Program-made: the position numbers and the translations under genes
In this document: positions 1 to 5,901 of the stretch, piece by piece
Position numbering within the stretch: position 1 is the first letter of the stretch
Layout: each line of letters opens with the position of its first letter
The notes under the pieces: generated by a model
What the model was told of the DNA's origin: nothing
The model's database searches: none
Seen by the model: only the letters and a program-made list of their open reading frames with translations
DNA from: Nitrososphaeria archaeon
GTDB taxonomy: Archaea > Thermoproteota > Nitrososphaeria > Conexivisphaerales > UBA164
NCBI GenBank assembly: GCA_029775955.1
Contig: JARVJW010000208.1
Span: forward strand, 1-7,287
DNA: 7,287 nucleotides
Direction of reading: 5' to 3'

Positions 1-1
1 T

Positions 2-82
2 AAGGTGGCCGGAGTGGGCTTGTCAACGCCCCGAATGATGGTTATAAGAAATTATAACCTTTCAGAAACGGAATTATATTGA
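2..82 (+). other. GC-rich fragment, possible 3' tail of an upstream gene
   Basis: The first 40 or so bases are clearly richer in G and C than the AT-rich remainder. One frame reads without a stop from base 2 to a TGA at 80-82 and could be the last 26 residues of a gene starting left of the window. A second frame opens after a TAA at 1-3 and closes at 55-57. Neither peptide is one I can assign to a family. The composition shift and the hairpin at 40-59 would fit the end of a mobile element, but this is a guess, and the segment may be non-coding. Confidence 0.2.
40..59. repeat. Perfect 8-bp inverted repeat with GAAA loop
   Basis: GGTTATAA and TTATAACC are exact reverse complements separated by GAAA, giving an 8-bp stem with a GNRA-type tetraloop if transcribed. 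A short pyrimidine run (CTTTC) follows but no real U-tract. It lies about 60 bases upstream of the mrp promoter. It could be the 3' hairpin of the upstream transcript, the end structure of a mobile element or a protein-binding palindrome; the sequence does not decide. Confidence 0.5.
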
Positions 83-118
83 TAGGAGTGTGTTGCAGGT
101 GATAAATTATAGTAATGC

Positions 119-126
119 TTTTTAAA
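119..126 (+). promoter_or_regulatory. TATA box of mrp
   Basis: TTTTTAAA is centred about 25.5 bases before the mrp ATG at 148. That is the spacing expected when archaeal transcription starts at the first base of the start codon. The purine-rich GAGAGGT at 127-133 is too far from the ATG (14 nt) to be a good Shine-Dalgarno sequence, which supports leaderless initiation. Confidence 0.55.
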
Positions 127-147
127 GAGAGGTCTTAAAAAATTATA

Positions 148-1221
148 ATGAGCAATAATCAAAATGATATTATTGAAAGACTTAAACTTGTTATAGACCC
201 TGAGCTGAATAAAGACATAGTCTCATTGGGATTTATAAAAAATATAAAGGTTGAAGCTAAACAGGTAAGCATAGATCTTAACCTTACTTCCCCAGCTTGC
301 CCATTTTTAGAAAGTATAATATCTGATATTAATAAATCACTTGAAGGGTATTTTGTCAATATTAATCTAGGATATAACGTACCATCAGGTGCATTGACTA
401 GAAAACAGGGGATACAAAAGGTAAAAAATATAATAGGTATAGGCAGTGGCAAAGGCGGTGTGGGAAAATCAACAATTTCAATTTTAACTGCGCTAGCATT
501 AAAGGAAATGGGCGCTAGGGTGGGAATCCTTGATGCTGATTTTTATGGCGCGACAATACCTTCAATGCTTGGTGCGATTGAGCAGCCCAATGTAAATGAA
601 AATCAAATGGTCGAGCCAGTGGAGTATTATGGAATGAAGATAATTTCAATGTCTTATTTTTTGCCACCTGGCTCAAGCTTAATCTGGAGGGGACCTCTAT
701 TGGCTAAAGCTATAGATGATTTTGTCACTAAGGTGGAATGGGGAGAACTAGATTATCTTATTATTGATATGCCTCCAGGTACGGGAGATGTGCCATTAAC
801 ATTTTCACAGGAAAGACTAATAAATGCAGCAGTGATTGTAAGCACTCCTCAGCCAGCTGCATTAAATGTGGCATTAAAGATGGTAGATGTTTTTAAGAAG
901 CTTAATGTACCCATAGTGGGCATTATTGAAAATATGAGTTATATGATCTGCCCTGACGGCAAAGAAAGGGTAGATCTGTTTGGCCAAGGGGTGGTTGAAA
1001 AAAAAGCCGAGGAGATCGGAATAGATTATCTTGGATCCATGCCATTACTTCCTAAATTAAGAGAAGCTGAGGATGTCGGGTTAAATTTAGAAGAAATAAA
1101 GGATATAATTAAAATGTATATACCGATTGTTAAAAAAATAGCAGGAAGGATAAGCGTAATAGATTTTAATGCTAAGGATAAACCTTTTTTCTTAAATGTG
1201 CAGAAAAAATCCAAACCGTGA
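148..1221 (+). CDS. mrp: Mrp/NBP35 (ApbC) iron-sulfur cluster carrier ATPase with N-terminal MIP18 domain
   Basis: A 357-residue cytosolic P-loop ATPase of the Mrp/NBP35 family, whose members bind a bridging Fe-S cluster as dimers and pass it to apoproteins. Residues about 6-75 form a MIP18/DUF59 domain, with the DPE signature at 17-19 and its conserved cysteine at C51 in SPACPF. A linker leads to the deviant Walker A GKGGVGKS at 101-108; the second nucleotide motif is D129 in DADFYG, and DMPPGTGD lies at 207-214. Length and domain order are normal for prokaryotic Mrp. The odd point is the C-terminal cluster motif: the usual CPxCG after ENMSY reads CPDGK here (C268, G271), so the second ligand cysteine is missing. 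ATG 148 is preceded by a TATA box at leaderless distance. The gene is monocistronic and convergent with the oxidase gene to its right. Confidence 0.93.
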   Translation: MSNNQNDIIERLKLVIDPELNKDIVSLGFIKNIKVEAKQVSIDLNLTSPACPFLESIISDINKSLEGYFVNINLGYNVPSGALTRKQGIQKVKNIIGIGSGKGGVGKSTISILTALALKEMGARVGILDADFYGATIPSMLGAIEQPNVNENQMVEPVEYYGMKIISMSYFLPPGSSLIWRGPLLAKAIDDFVTKVEWGELDYLIIDMPPGTGDVPLTFSQERLINAAVIVSTPQPAALNVALKMVDVFKKLNVPIVGIIENMSYMICPDGKERVDLFGQGVVEKKAEEIGIDYLGSMPLLPKLREAEDVGLNLEEIKDIIKMYIPIVKKIAGRISVIDFNAKDKPFFLNVQKKSKP

Positions 1222-1228
1222 GTAACTT

Positions 1229-1255
1229 TGATTTTACAATCAGTGTGTGTTTTTT
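1229..1255 (+). terminator. Candidate terminator of mrp
   Basis: Eight bases after the mrp stop, TGATT (1229-1233) can pair with AATCA (1238-1242). A GTGTGTG stretch follows, then six T (1250-1255). The T-run is the element that matters for archaeal RNA polymerase; the stem is weak. The oxidase gene on the other strand ends just beyond. Its own T-run may be the six A at 1204-1209 read in reverse, inside the mrp 3' end, so the two transcripts probably overlap. Confidence 0.45.
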
Positions 1256-1257
1256 AT

Positions 1258-2625
1258 CTAATCGGTAGATTCAGATAAACTTTTTTCGGCTGCCTCAATG
1301 CCTGATATTCCGCTAGACGCGACGCCCACACCATTGTATGGCGCCCCTGCAAGGTATATATTGGGTGGTATGATTTCATTTATTTTTTTAATCAATTCAG
1401 AATAGCCTATAGTGTATATTGGCAGTGCTGCATCCCAAATTTTTACTGCATAATATTCAGGATAACCAGTTGTTATCCCCAATTGAGTCAATTCTTCTGC
1501 GGCACTTTGCACGTAAAAGTCCTCTGACTTTGAAGAATTCCTGTTTAAAAAGCATCTGATCAGTTCATGATCTTTTATTTTAGCATATGCCCACTTGCGG
1601 CTCATTAAAGTGCATCCACGCAGTTTAAATCCAGAATTACTAGGCATTAAAAACCCGGAAATCATATCGTGTAATTTAACAGAATAATTTTTATAAACTA
1701 AATTAACAACGGATATATCTGTATATTTTATAGATGATAGAAGAGAGCTCAGTTTCTTATCAAAGTCGTATACAAATCCAGCTGCAATATATGAGGGAAC
1801 AGCTAAGATCAGCTTGCTACATTTAATACTATCTATGTCAGTGCTTATATTCCACTTGTTGTTGACATATTCTAAACTTTTAACTGTCTTACCAGTAATT
1901 ATTTTTACTCCATTTTTTTCAGCATATTGTTTGAGTTTTACAATAACGCCATACATACCGTTTAAAGTTGATGATATGTTAAAGTGCCTGTTTCCACGCT
2001 TCTTGCTAAAGTAAAAAGAAAGGCTTTTGCCAGCCTTTGCTACTTGAAAAATATATGGAATATATGACTTGGCACTTATTATTGAAATATCAGCTCCCAT
2101 TATGCCTCCAAATAGCGGGTCAATAACATTTTTTGTAAATTCTAATCCAAACTTTTCTTCAAATAATTCCTTAACGCTTAAATCATCTTTAAAATTTTTT
2201 ATTCTAAAAAGTGGTTCCAAAATTGTGCGGGCATATCCTTTTGATGAAAGCAAACCTGAAGTTACAAAATTATATATATTATTTAAATTAAATGATGGTA
2301 TTCCAGATATCAAGGATTCAGGGAATATTCTTAACTTATTTCTGGCAAATATATAAAACTTTGATGTTTCAGGATATATTAATTCGTCAAATATATTAGC
2401 GTGCATTAAAAGCTCATCAAATTTTTTATAACCAATTATTAATTCATCTGGGCCTTCTTCTGTTAAGGCCCCCATCAAACTTAAAGTTCTAATTTTGCCC
2501 CCAAGCTCATTTTGGGATTCTAATAATAGAGTTTTTTTACCTGCTTCAGCTAACTTGATAGAAGCTGATAGACCAGAGATTCCACCTCCTATTATTATCC
2601 TGTCATATTTTTGATTATCTAGCAC
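1258..2625 (-). CDS. hemY: Protoporphyrinogen/coproporphyrinogen oxidase-like FAD flavoprotein
   Basis: A 455-residue FAD-dependent oxidase of the HemY/CgoX type in the amine-oxidase superfamily. The family removes six electrons from protoporphyrinogen IX or coproporphyrinogen III to give the porphyrin. An N-terminal Rossmann fold shows GGGISG at 13-18 and the ribose-binding glutamate E36, followed by ELGGKIRT. At the C-terminus, LAGAPYNGVGVASSG (about 425-439) matches the second FAD-contact motif of porphyrinogen oxidases. The length of about 455 fits HemY, and there is no signal peptide. No ATG precedes the FAD motif. A TAA sits immediately upstream of TTG 2631, so the start is TTG 2631 or GTG 2625; I prefer GTG because the TATA box lies 25-26 nt from it. 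Which porphyrinogen is used cannot be told from sequence. A related desaturase or amine oxidase is the alternative, but the C-terminal motif argues for HemY. Confidence 0.85.
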   Translation of the reverse strand: MLDNQKYDRIIIGGGISGLSASIKLAEAGKKTLLLESQNELGGKIRTLSLMGALTEEGPDELIIGYKKFDELLMHANIFDELIYPETSKFYIFARNKLRIFPESLISGIPSFNLNNIYNFVTSGLLSSKGYARTILEPLFRIKNFKDDLSVKELFEEKFGLEFTKNVIDPLFGGIMGADISIISAKSYIPYIFQVAKAGKSLSFYFSKKRGNRHFNISSTLNGMYGVIVKLKQYAEKNGVKIITGKTVKSLEYVNNKWNISTDIDSIKCSKLILAVPSYIAAGFVYDFDKKLSSLLSSIKYTDISVVNLVYKNYSVKLHDMISGFLMPSNSGFKLRGCTLMSRKWAYAKIKDHELIRCFLNRNSSKSEDFYVQSAAEELTQLGITTGYPEYYAVKIWDAALPIYTIGYSELIKKINEIIPPNIYLAGAPYNGVGVASSGISGIEAAEKSLSESTD

Positions 2626-2646
2626 AGACAATTATCTAAAATATGC

Positions 2647-2654
2647 AAATAAAA
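2647..2654 (-). promoter_or_regulatory. TATA-like box of the oxidase gene
   Basis: Read on the minus strand the sequence is TTTTATTT, centred about 25.5 bases before GTG 2625 and 19.5 before TTG 2631. The same octamer precedes the Nudix and radical SAM genes, so it is probably a common box in this genome. Its spacing is the main reason for choosing GTG 2625 as start. Confidence 0.5.
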
Positions 2655-2667
2655 GGTTTCTAATTAG

Positions 2668-2739
2668 CAATTGCAATGCTATTTGGGCTTAAAAAGATAT
2701 ATCTTACTAGATATCTAGTAAGATATTAGTCAATTGCAA
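2668..2739. repeat. Direct repeat CAATTGCAA flanking the palindrome
   Basis: CAATTGCAA occurs at 2668-2676 and again at 2731-2739, 54 bases apart, with the perfect palindrome in between. It may be a doubled regulator site or a target duplication left by an inserted sequence; the enclosed 54 bases show no matching terminal repeats, which weakens the second idea. Confidence 0.55.
2699..2726. repeat. Perfect 28-bp palindrome, candidate operator
   Basis: Each half is ATATCTTACTAGAT and its exact reverse complement, with no central spacer. Symmetry breaks at 2698/2727. It lies about 75-100 bases upstream of the oxidase start, just beyond its TATA box. It could be bound by a dimeric repressor or activator, or form a cruciform. 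Nine-base direct repeats CAATTGCAA at 2668-2676 and 2731-2739 flank it. Confidence 0.7.
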
Positions 2740-3010
2740 CAACTTAAAATCATACATACCAAATACCACTTTTCAAATGTGTAAAGCCTTACTGCAAGCT
2801 CATAAAGATGCCATCAATATTTGAGTTAGCTGTCTAACAGCGCATTACACCATGCGTTGAAAGGAAATTATTATTAACGGAAGCCGTTTTTGTTTACTTC
2901 AGGCAACACTGATGCTGCGTTTTGCATAATTTATGGTATAACAACTTCTGATAATTGCAGTAAGGGCACTTATCACCTGAATCTGTGATGCAGTCATAAA
3001 GTTGTGCAAG
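2730..3010 (-). pseudogene. Decayed zinc-ribbon fragment, possibly a transposase remnant
   Basis: This part of the 570-base gap between the oxidase gene and rpoK has no intact gene. On the minus strand, 3010-2897 reads open for 38 residues and contains GDKCPYCNYQKLL followed later by CC, reminiscent of the zinc ribbon at the N-terminus of several transposase families. Further on, in a different frame, 2813-2733 gives LYELAVRLYTFEKW, resembling the helix that follows such ribbons. The order is right for a transposase, but the frames are broken by stops and the match is by eye only. No terminal repeats were found. The call is a suggestion, not an identification. Confidence 0.3.
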
Positions 3011-3165
3011 CTATATAGGACTTGGGCAAGTATCTCCTTGTGGTTGAGGAGCCTCATGGCAATACATCCTTGTGCCAACGTTTAAATTATGTTGAAAAAA
3101 TATTTGATGAATTAGTCAACATATTTAAAAAGGCATCACCACTTAACTTCATAGAAAAGTTTAAG

Positions 3166-3172
3166 TTTATAT
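3166..3172 (+). promoter_or_regulatory. TATA box of rpoK
   Basis: TTTATAT is centred 27 bases upstream of the ATG at 3196, again the leaderless spacing. It supports starting rpoK at 3196 and not at the upstream in-frame TTG near 3022. No Shine-Dalgarno sequence precedes 3196. Confidence 0.55.
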
Positions 3173-3195
3173 GCGTAATCCTAATAAAGAATGGT

Positions 3196-3453
3196 ATGAA
3201 TGAAAAAGAATTTATCGTTAAAATAGGCCCTTCAAGGTTAACTAAATATGAGTTTGCCAGAATTGTAGGTGCAAGAGCTCTAATGCTATCTTTTGGAGCT
3301 CCTCCGTTTGTGCAAGGTAATTTCAAAAACACATTTGAAATGGCAGAATATGAAATAAGGCAAAAGATATTGCCTATAATAATAAGAAGGTCCCTACCTA
3401 CAAATGAGTATCAGGATGTGCCATTAAGGTTTCTCCATATGCCCATAATTTAA
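3196..3453 (+). CDS. rpoK: DNA-directed RNA polymerase subunit K (RpoK, Rpb6 homologue)
   Basis: An 85-residue homologue of eukaryotic Rpb6 and bacterial omega, a small subunit that helps hold the largest polymerase subunit in place. The family core is plain: LTKYEFARIVGARAL at about 15-29, then SFGAPPFV, a helix with AEYEIRQ, and the C-terminal strand LPIIIRRSLP followed by EYQDVPL. The frame remains open upstream for 58 more codons, but those residues resemble nothing in the family, whereas ATG 3196 directly precedes the conserved part and has a TATA box at -27. The last 30 bases overlap the convergent IF2B-family gene. The partners often found beside rpoK in archaea (rpoN, enolase, rpsB) are absent. 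T-rich candidates for ending its transcript (for example T6 at 3508-3513) lie antisense inside the neighbouring gene. Confidence 0.9.
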   Translation: MNEKEFIVKIGPSRLTKYEFARIVGARALMLSFGAPPFVQGNFKNTFEMAEYEIRQKILPIIIRRSLPTNEYQDVPLRFLHMPII

Positions 3454-4242
3454 TACTGTCTTTATAAAATAATTTTTAATATCAATTATATTATTTGGTT
3501 CTATTTCTTTTTTACTTCCAATATCTGTTATAAGTTCAGAAATAAGAGACAATGGTACCCTTTCAAACAATCCTATATCTACGCCTTTATAATCAACTTT
3601 TAATGACGGTGGCGGGAACCCCTCTGTTGCTTTATAAGATTCACCCACAGCTACTACCGGTAATTTCAAATAATTTGAAATGCAAACTAATGAGAGGGAA
3701 CCAACTTTGTTAGTGAGGTATCCACTTGAGTATAAACCATCAAACCCAATTACAGCATAGTCAGAAAACTCAATAAACTGAGAAACAGATGAATCAGGGA
3801 TGACAGTTACGTCAGCAAATTTCGAAAGTTCAGTTTTAGCTGTTTGAACCTCATTCCCTGGAATTGATTCCATAAGGTAAATTCTCTTTATTCCACTAGC
3901 CATTAAAAGCTCTTTAACTGCCAATGAATTACTAATTGTAATAACAGTATTAGCTTCGATTAAATTTTCAGAAATCCTTTTTCTGGCAAGCTTTCCAAAA
4001 GCCCTTAAATTGCTTATAACCTCTTTTAGGCTATTATTTGACAGAGATTTTGATGCTACTTCAATTATATTTGATATAGAAGCCATCCCAGGCTTAACAT
4101 CAGATAGATTGGCAAGAGCAATATTGATATTCCCCACATATTTTTCAATATACTCTATTGCCATTTCATAATACCATGAAGAGCCATGCACGAAATCTTT
4201 TTTCATAACTTCAAGCAATTCTTCAGCGTTAAGCGAATTCAT
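3424..4242 (-). CDS. IF2B-family protein (eIF2B alpha/beta/delta-related)
   Basis: A 272-residue cytosolic protein of the family that includes eIF2B regulatory subunits, ribose-1,5-bisphosphate isomerase and methylthioribose-1-phosphate isomerase. The N-terminal half (to about 95) is helical. The Rossmann-like C-terminal half has YAVIGFDGLYSSGYLTNKVGS at about 162-182, matching the family motif with conserved D168, N178, K179 and G181, then LKLPVVAVGES. In the isomerases the motif before this is ITHCxS, whose cysteine is catalytic; here it is ITISNS (101-106) with serine at 104. The protein therefore looks non-enzymatic, or at least not an ordinary isomerase. It is shorter than typical archaeal isomerases (around 320 residues). 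ATG 4242 follows the Nudix stop with no gap and has a strong AGGAGG seven bases upstream, so the pair is an operon. The C-terminus overlaps rpoK on the other strand. Confidence 0.8.
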   Translation of the reverse strand: MNSLNAEELLEVMKKDFVHGSSWYYEMAIEYIEKYVGNINIALANLSDVKPGMASISNIIEVASKSLSNNSLKEVISNLRAFGKLARKRISENLIEANTVITISNSLAVKELLMASGIKRIYLMESIPGNEVQTAKTELSKFADVTVIPDSSVSQFIEFSDYAVIGFDGLYSSGYLTNKVGSLSLVCISNYLKLPVVAVGESYKATEGFPPPSLKVDYKGVDIGLFERVPLSLISELITDIGSKKEIEPNNIIDIKNYFIKTVLNYGHMEKP

Positions 4243-4803
4243 TTAACTTCCTCCTACATTTTCCCATGGGATAGTACCTAGATTTAATGTTTCAAGTAAT
4301 GATTTCAATATCCTGTAAGTCATGCCCCAAATTGTAATTCCATTATATATAAGTGTCCAGTTTTCATAAAATCCTTTCATCTTTTGCTTTAAAAGTGTTG
4401 TATTACGTAAATCTAAAGGCAGCCAGTAGAAGCTTTCTAGCTCTTCTTTGCTTATTTTTACATTATCTATTTTATTTGCATAAAATACCACCGGTAAAAC
4501 TTTTACTAGCAGTTCGTTAGATGGCTTATAGATTTCCATTGTGCCCATAAAATTTGAACTGTTAAGGTCGATACCTGTTTCTTCCAGTGTTTCTCTAATT
4601 GCTGTTTCAACAAGATCTCTATCAACGCTGTTATATCTCCCTCCAGGAAATGCCACGTCACCACTCCAGGGATCATTCCTGCGCGCTATTCTTTTAACTA
4701 TCAAAGTGCTGTTTCTGCTATTATCAATTATTATAGCAACAGCTGCCCACTGACCCACATTTGTAGGTATTGGCTTTATAAGTGATAATCTTTTAAAATC
4801 CAA
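4243..4803 (-). CDS. Nudix hydrolase, CoA-pyrophosphatase (NUDT7/8-like) type
   Basis: A 186-residue Nudix hydrolase, which would cleave a nucleoside diphosphate linked to another group using divalent metal. The Nudix box runs from GG (54-55) to G77, with metal-binding core R70-E71 and E74-E75 (REtlEEtG). Upstream, LIVKR, RNDPWSGDVAFPGG (42-55) resembles the UPF0035 signature of coenzyme A pyrophosphatases, which suggests CoA or its derivatives as substrate; ADP-ribose or another dinucleotide remains possible. The frame has no ATG near the N-terminus. TTG 4803 is the best start: the protein then opens with a strand leading to AAVAIII, and a TATA-like box lies about 30 bases upstream. It is first in an operon with the IF2B-family gene, whose ATG directly follows its stop. 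Confidence 0.85.
   Translation of the reverse strand: MDFKRLSLIKPIPTNVGQWAAVAIIIDNSRNSTLIVKRIARRNDPWSGDVAFPGGRYNSVDRDLVETAIRETLEETGIDLNSSNFMGTMEIYKPSNELLVKVLPVVFYANKIDNVKISKEELESFYWLPLDLRNTTLLKQKMKGFYENWTLIYNGITIWGMTYRILKSLLETLNLGTIPWENVGGS
4250..4255 (-). promoter_or_regulatory. Shine-Dalgarno sequence inside the Nudix 3' end
   Basis: The minus strand reads AGGAGG seven bases before ATG 4242. The same bases encode the final glycines of the Nudix protein. It is the only strong ribosome-binding site seen in the window, as expected for a downstream operon gene in a genome whose first genes are leaderless, and it fixes the IF2B start. Confidence 0.75.
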
Positions 4804-4829
4804 TTTAACACGACTAATCGATTTTTTGT

Positions 4830-4837
4830 AAATAAAA
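4830..4837 (-). promoter_or_regulatory. TATA-like box of the Nudix-IF2B operon
   Basis: The minus strand reads TTTTATTT, identical to the box before the oxidase gene and centred about 30 bases upstream of TTG 4803. The spacing allows a leader of only a few bases. It lies just outside the insertion-sequence remnant, whose terminal repeat starts at 4851, so the element inserted immediately behind this promoter. Confidence 0.45.
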
Positions 4838-4850
4838 GCATTTATCTTAG

Positions 4851-5827
4851 ATTAGTAGTTCCGCAAGTATGGCATCTCTTTTAGAACAATTTATTTAGGG
4901 TCTTATCATGTATTTTAGAGAAAAAATGAATAGGCTAATGAACTCAACAGGAAAAGAACAAGTTATCCTCTGAAGCTTTGAAACAAAACTTTGTTTTATC
5001 ATTCCAAATATACAACCGAGAGCATAAATAAGGTCAGTCAACAATACAACCTTAACTGGCTCAAAAGCACAAAGCATTGATGTTCCATCTCCTGATACAA
5101 TTCTTTGAAGGCTTGAAGGGCTTGACATGGATTATGTTGTAAGTATACTAAATGCAGCAAACAGGCAGATCGTGAAGCATTATGTGAGGGATGAAGATGG
5201 CAATAGACTACACGGAGACATGGCAAGATCGACAGAGATGTTACTAGAGGCAAGATAAACACAGACAAAGTTCACACGATAATTGTTGTTGGCAAGGCTT
5301 TACGCTTTTCCAGTTACCAGGCTCAATGTGTAATTGCTTAAGCCCCTGTTGCTCCTTATGGCAGGGGGTTCTTCACCATTAAATGTTGCTGGAATGGTTT
5401 CATAATTCCGGAAAAAAAGACATAATCATAAGGCAATGTATAGTTAGCTGCCTGATGTAATTGATTATATTATGGTCAAGGAGGGATTGCAAGAATGGCA
5501 AGTCTGAGGACAAATATATGGATTTGCTACAAAATTTTGATAGCGCTGAACAGATGATAAGTGCAATCCCTGAGGAGTACAGGTGGGACAAGGATCATAC
5601 ATAGAAGATGGATTTGAGGCCAACAAGCAGGAATTTTGTTGTAGGTAGTTTACTTGCAGTAATTCTGTACAATGCTCTTATATCAAGGGAGCAATCATAG
5701 CATGAAACGACATATGAATTCGGTCGTGTCGTTGAGTGGGTGATGTATTAATGTGCTGGTAGATTATAAGCCCCACCTTGTTGCAAATTTGTTACAAAGT
5801 GTGGAATAATCAGCTAAAACTACTAAT
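4851..5827 (+). mobile_element. Degenerate insertion sequence with 10-bp terminal inverted repeats
   Basis: ATTAGTAGTT at 4851-4860 and its exact reverse complement AACTACTAAT at 5818-5827 bound 977 bases between the Nudix promoter and the radical SAM gene. Between them lies a broken transposase reading left to right. I see no clear target-site duplication outside the repeats, as expected for an old copy. The length is short for an IS4/IS1634-type element, so internal deletions are likely in addition to the point changes. Ten bases can match by chance in AT-rich DNA, but their position around transposase-like sequence is persuasive. Confidence 0.55.
4908..5751 (+). pseudogene. Broken DDE transposase, IS4/IS1634-like
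   Basis: Pieces of one protein lie in order on the plus strand, in shifting frames and interrupted by stops. From 4908 comes MNRLMNSTGKEQVIL, continuing in another frame with ALKQNFVLSFQIYNREHK. From about 5049, PSPDTIL, a stop at 5106-5108, then RLEGLDMDYVVSILNAANRQ resembles the N-terminal helical region of IS4-superfamily transposases, ending at a stop at 5256-5258. A frame-shifted continuation runs to 5341. From about 5461, KNGKSEDKYMDLLQ runs to a stop at 5602-5604, and FVVGSLLAVILYNALISRE near 5625-5695 resembles the hydrophobic C-terminal helix after the catalytic core. The DDE catalytic segment is not recognisable and is probably deleted around 5340-5460. Family placement is by eye. 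Confidence 0.6.
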
Positions 5828-5901
5828 AAATCATGTCAAATCAAAATATAAAACAACGTGTTAATAATTTTGCTAAACATATATAGCTATATTCAATATA
5901 T

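Noticed and set aside
159..452. Minus-strand frame inside mrp, with similar frames inside the oxidase and radical SAM genes
   Set aside because: These are shadows of strongly supported genes on the opposite strand.
3022..3195. In-frame 58-codon N-terminal extension of rpoK
   Set aside because: It starts at a TTG, has no similarity to RpoK and lies upstream of a TATA box at leaderless distance from ATG 3196.
4895..5268. Minus-strand open frames of 76-77 codons
   Set aside because: They overlap each other and lie opposite transposase-like peptides on the plus strand; neither resembles a protein family.
5400..5591. Minus-strand open frame of 63 codons
   Set aside because: It is antisense to the transposase-like segment around 5461-5601 and has no promoter or recognisable motif.
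5881..5892. 12-bp palindrome ATATAGCTATAT after the radical SAM stop
   Set aside because: It is self-complementary without a loop, made almost only of A and T, and has no T-run; short palindromes like this are common in such DNA.
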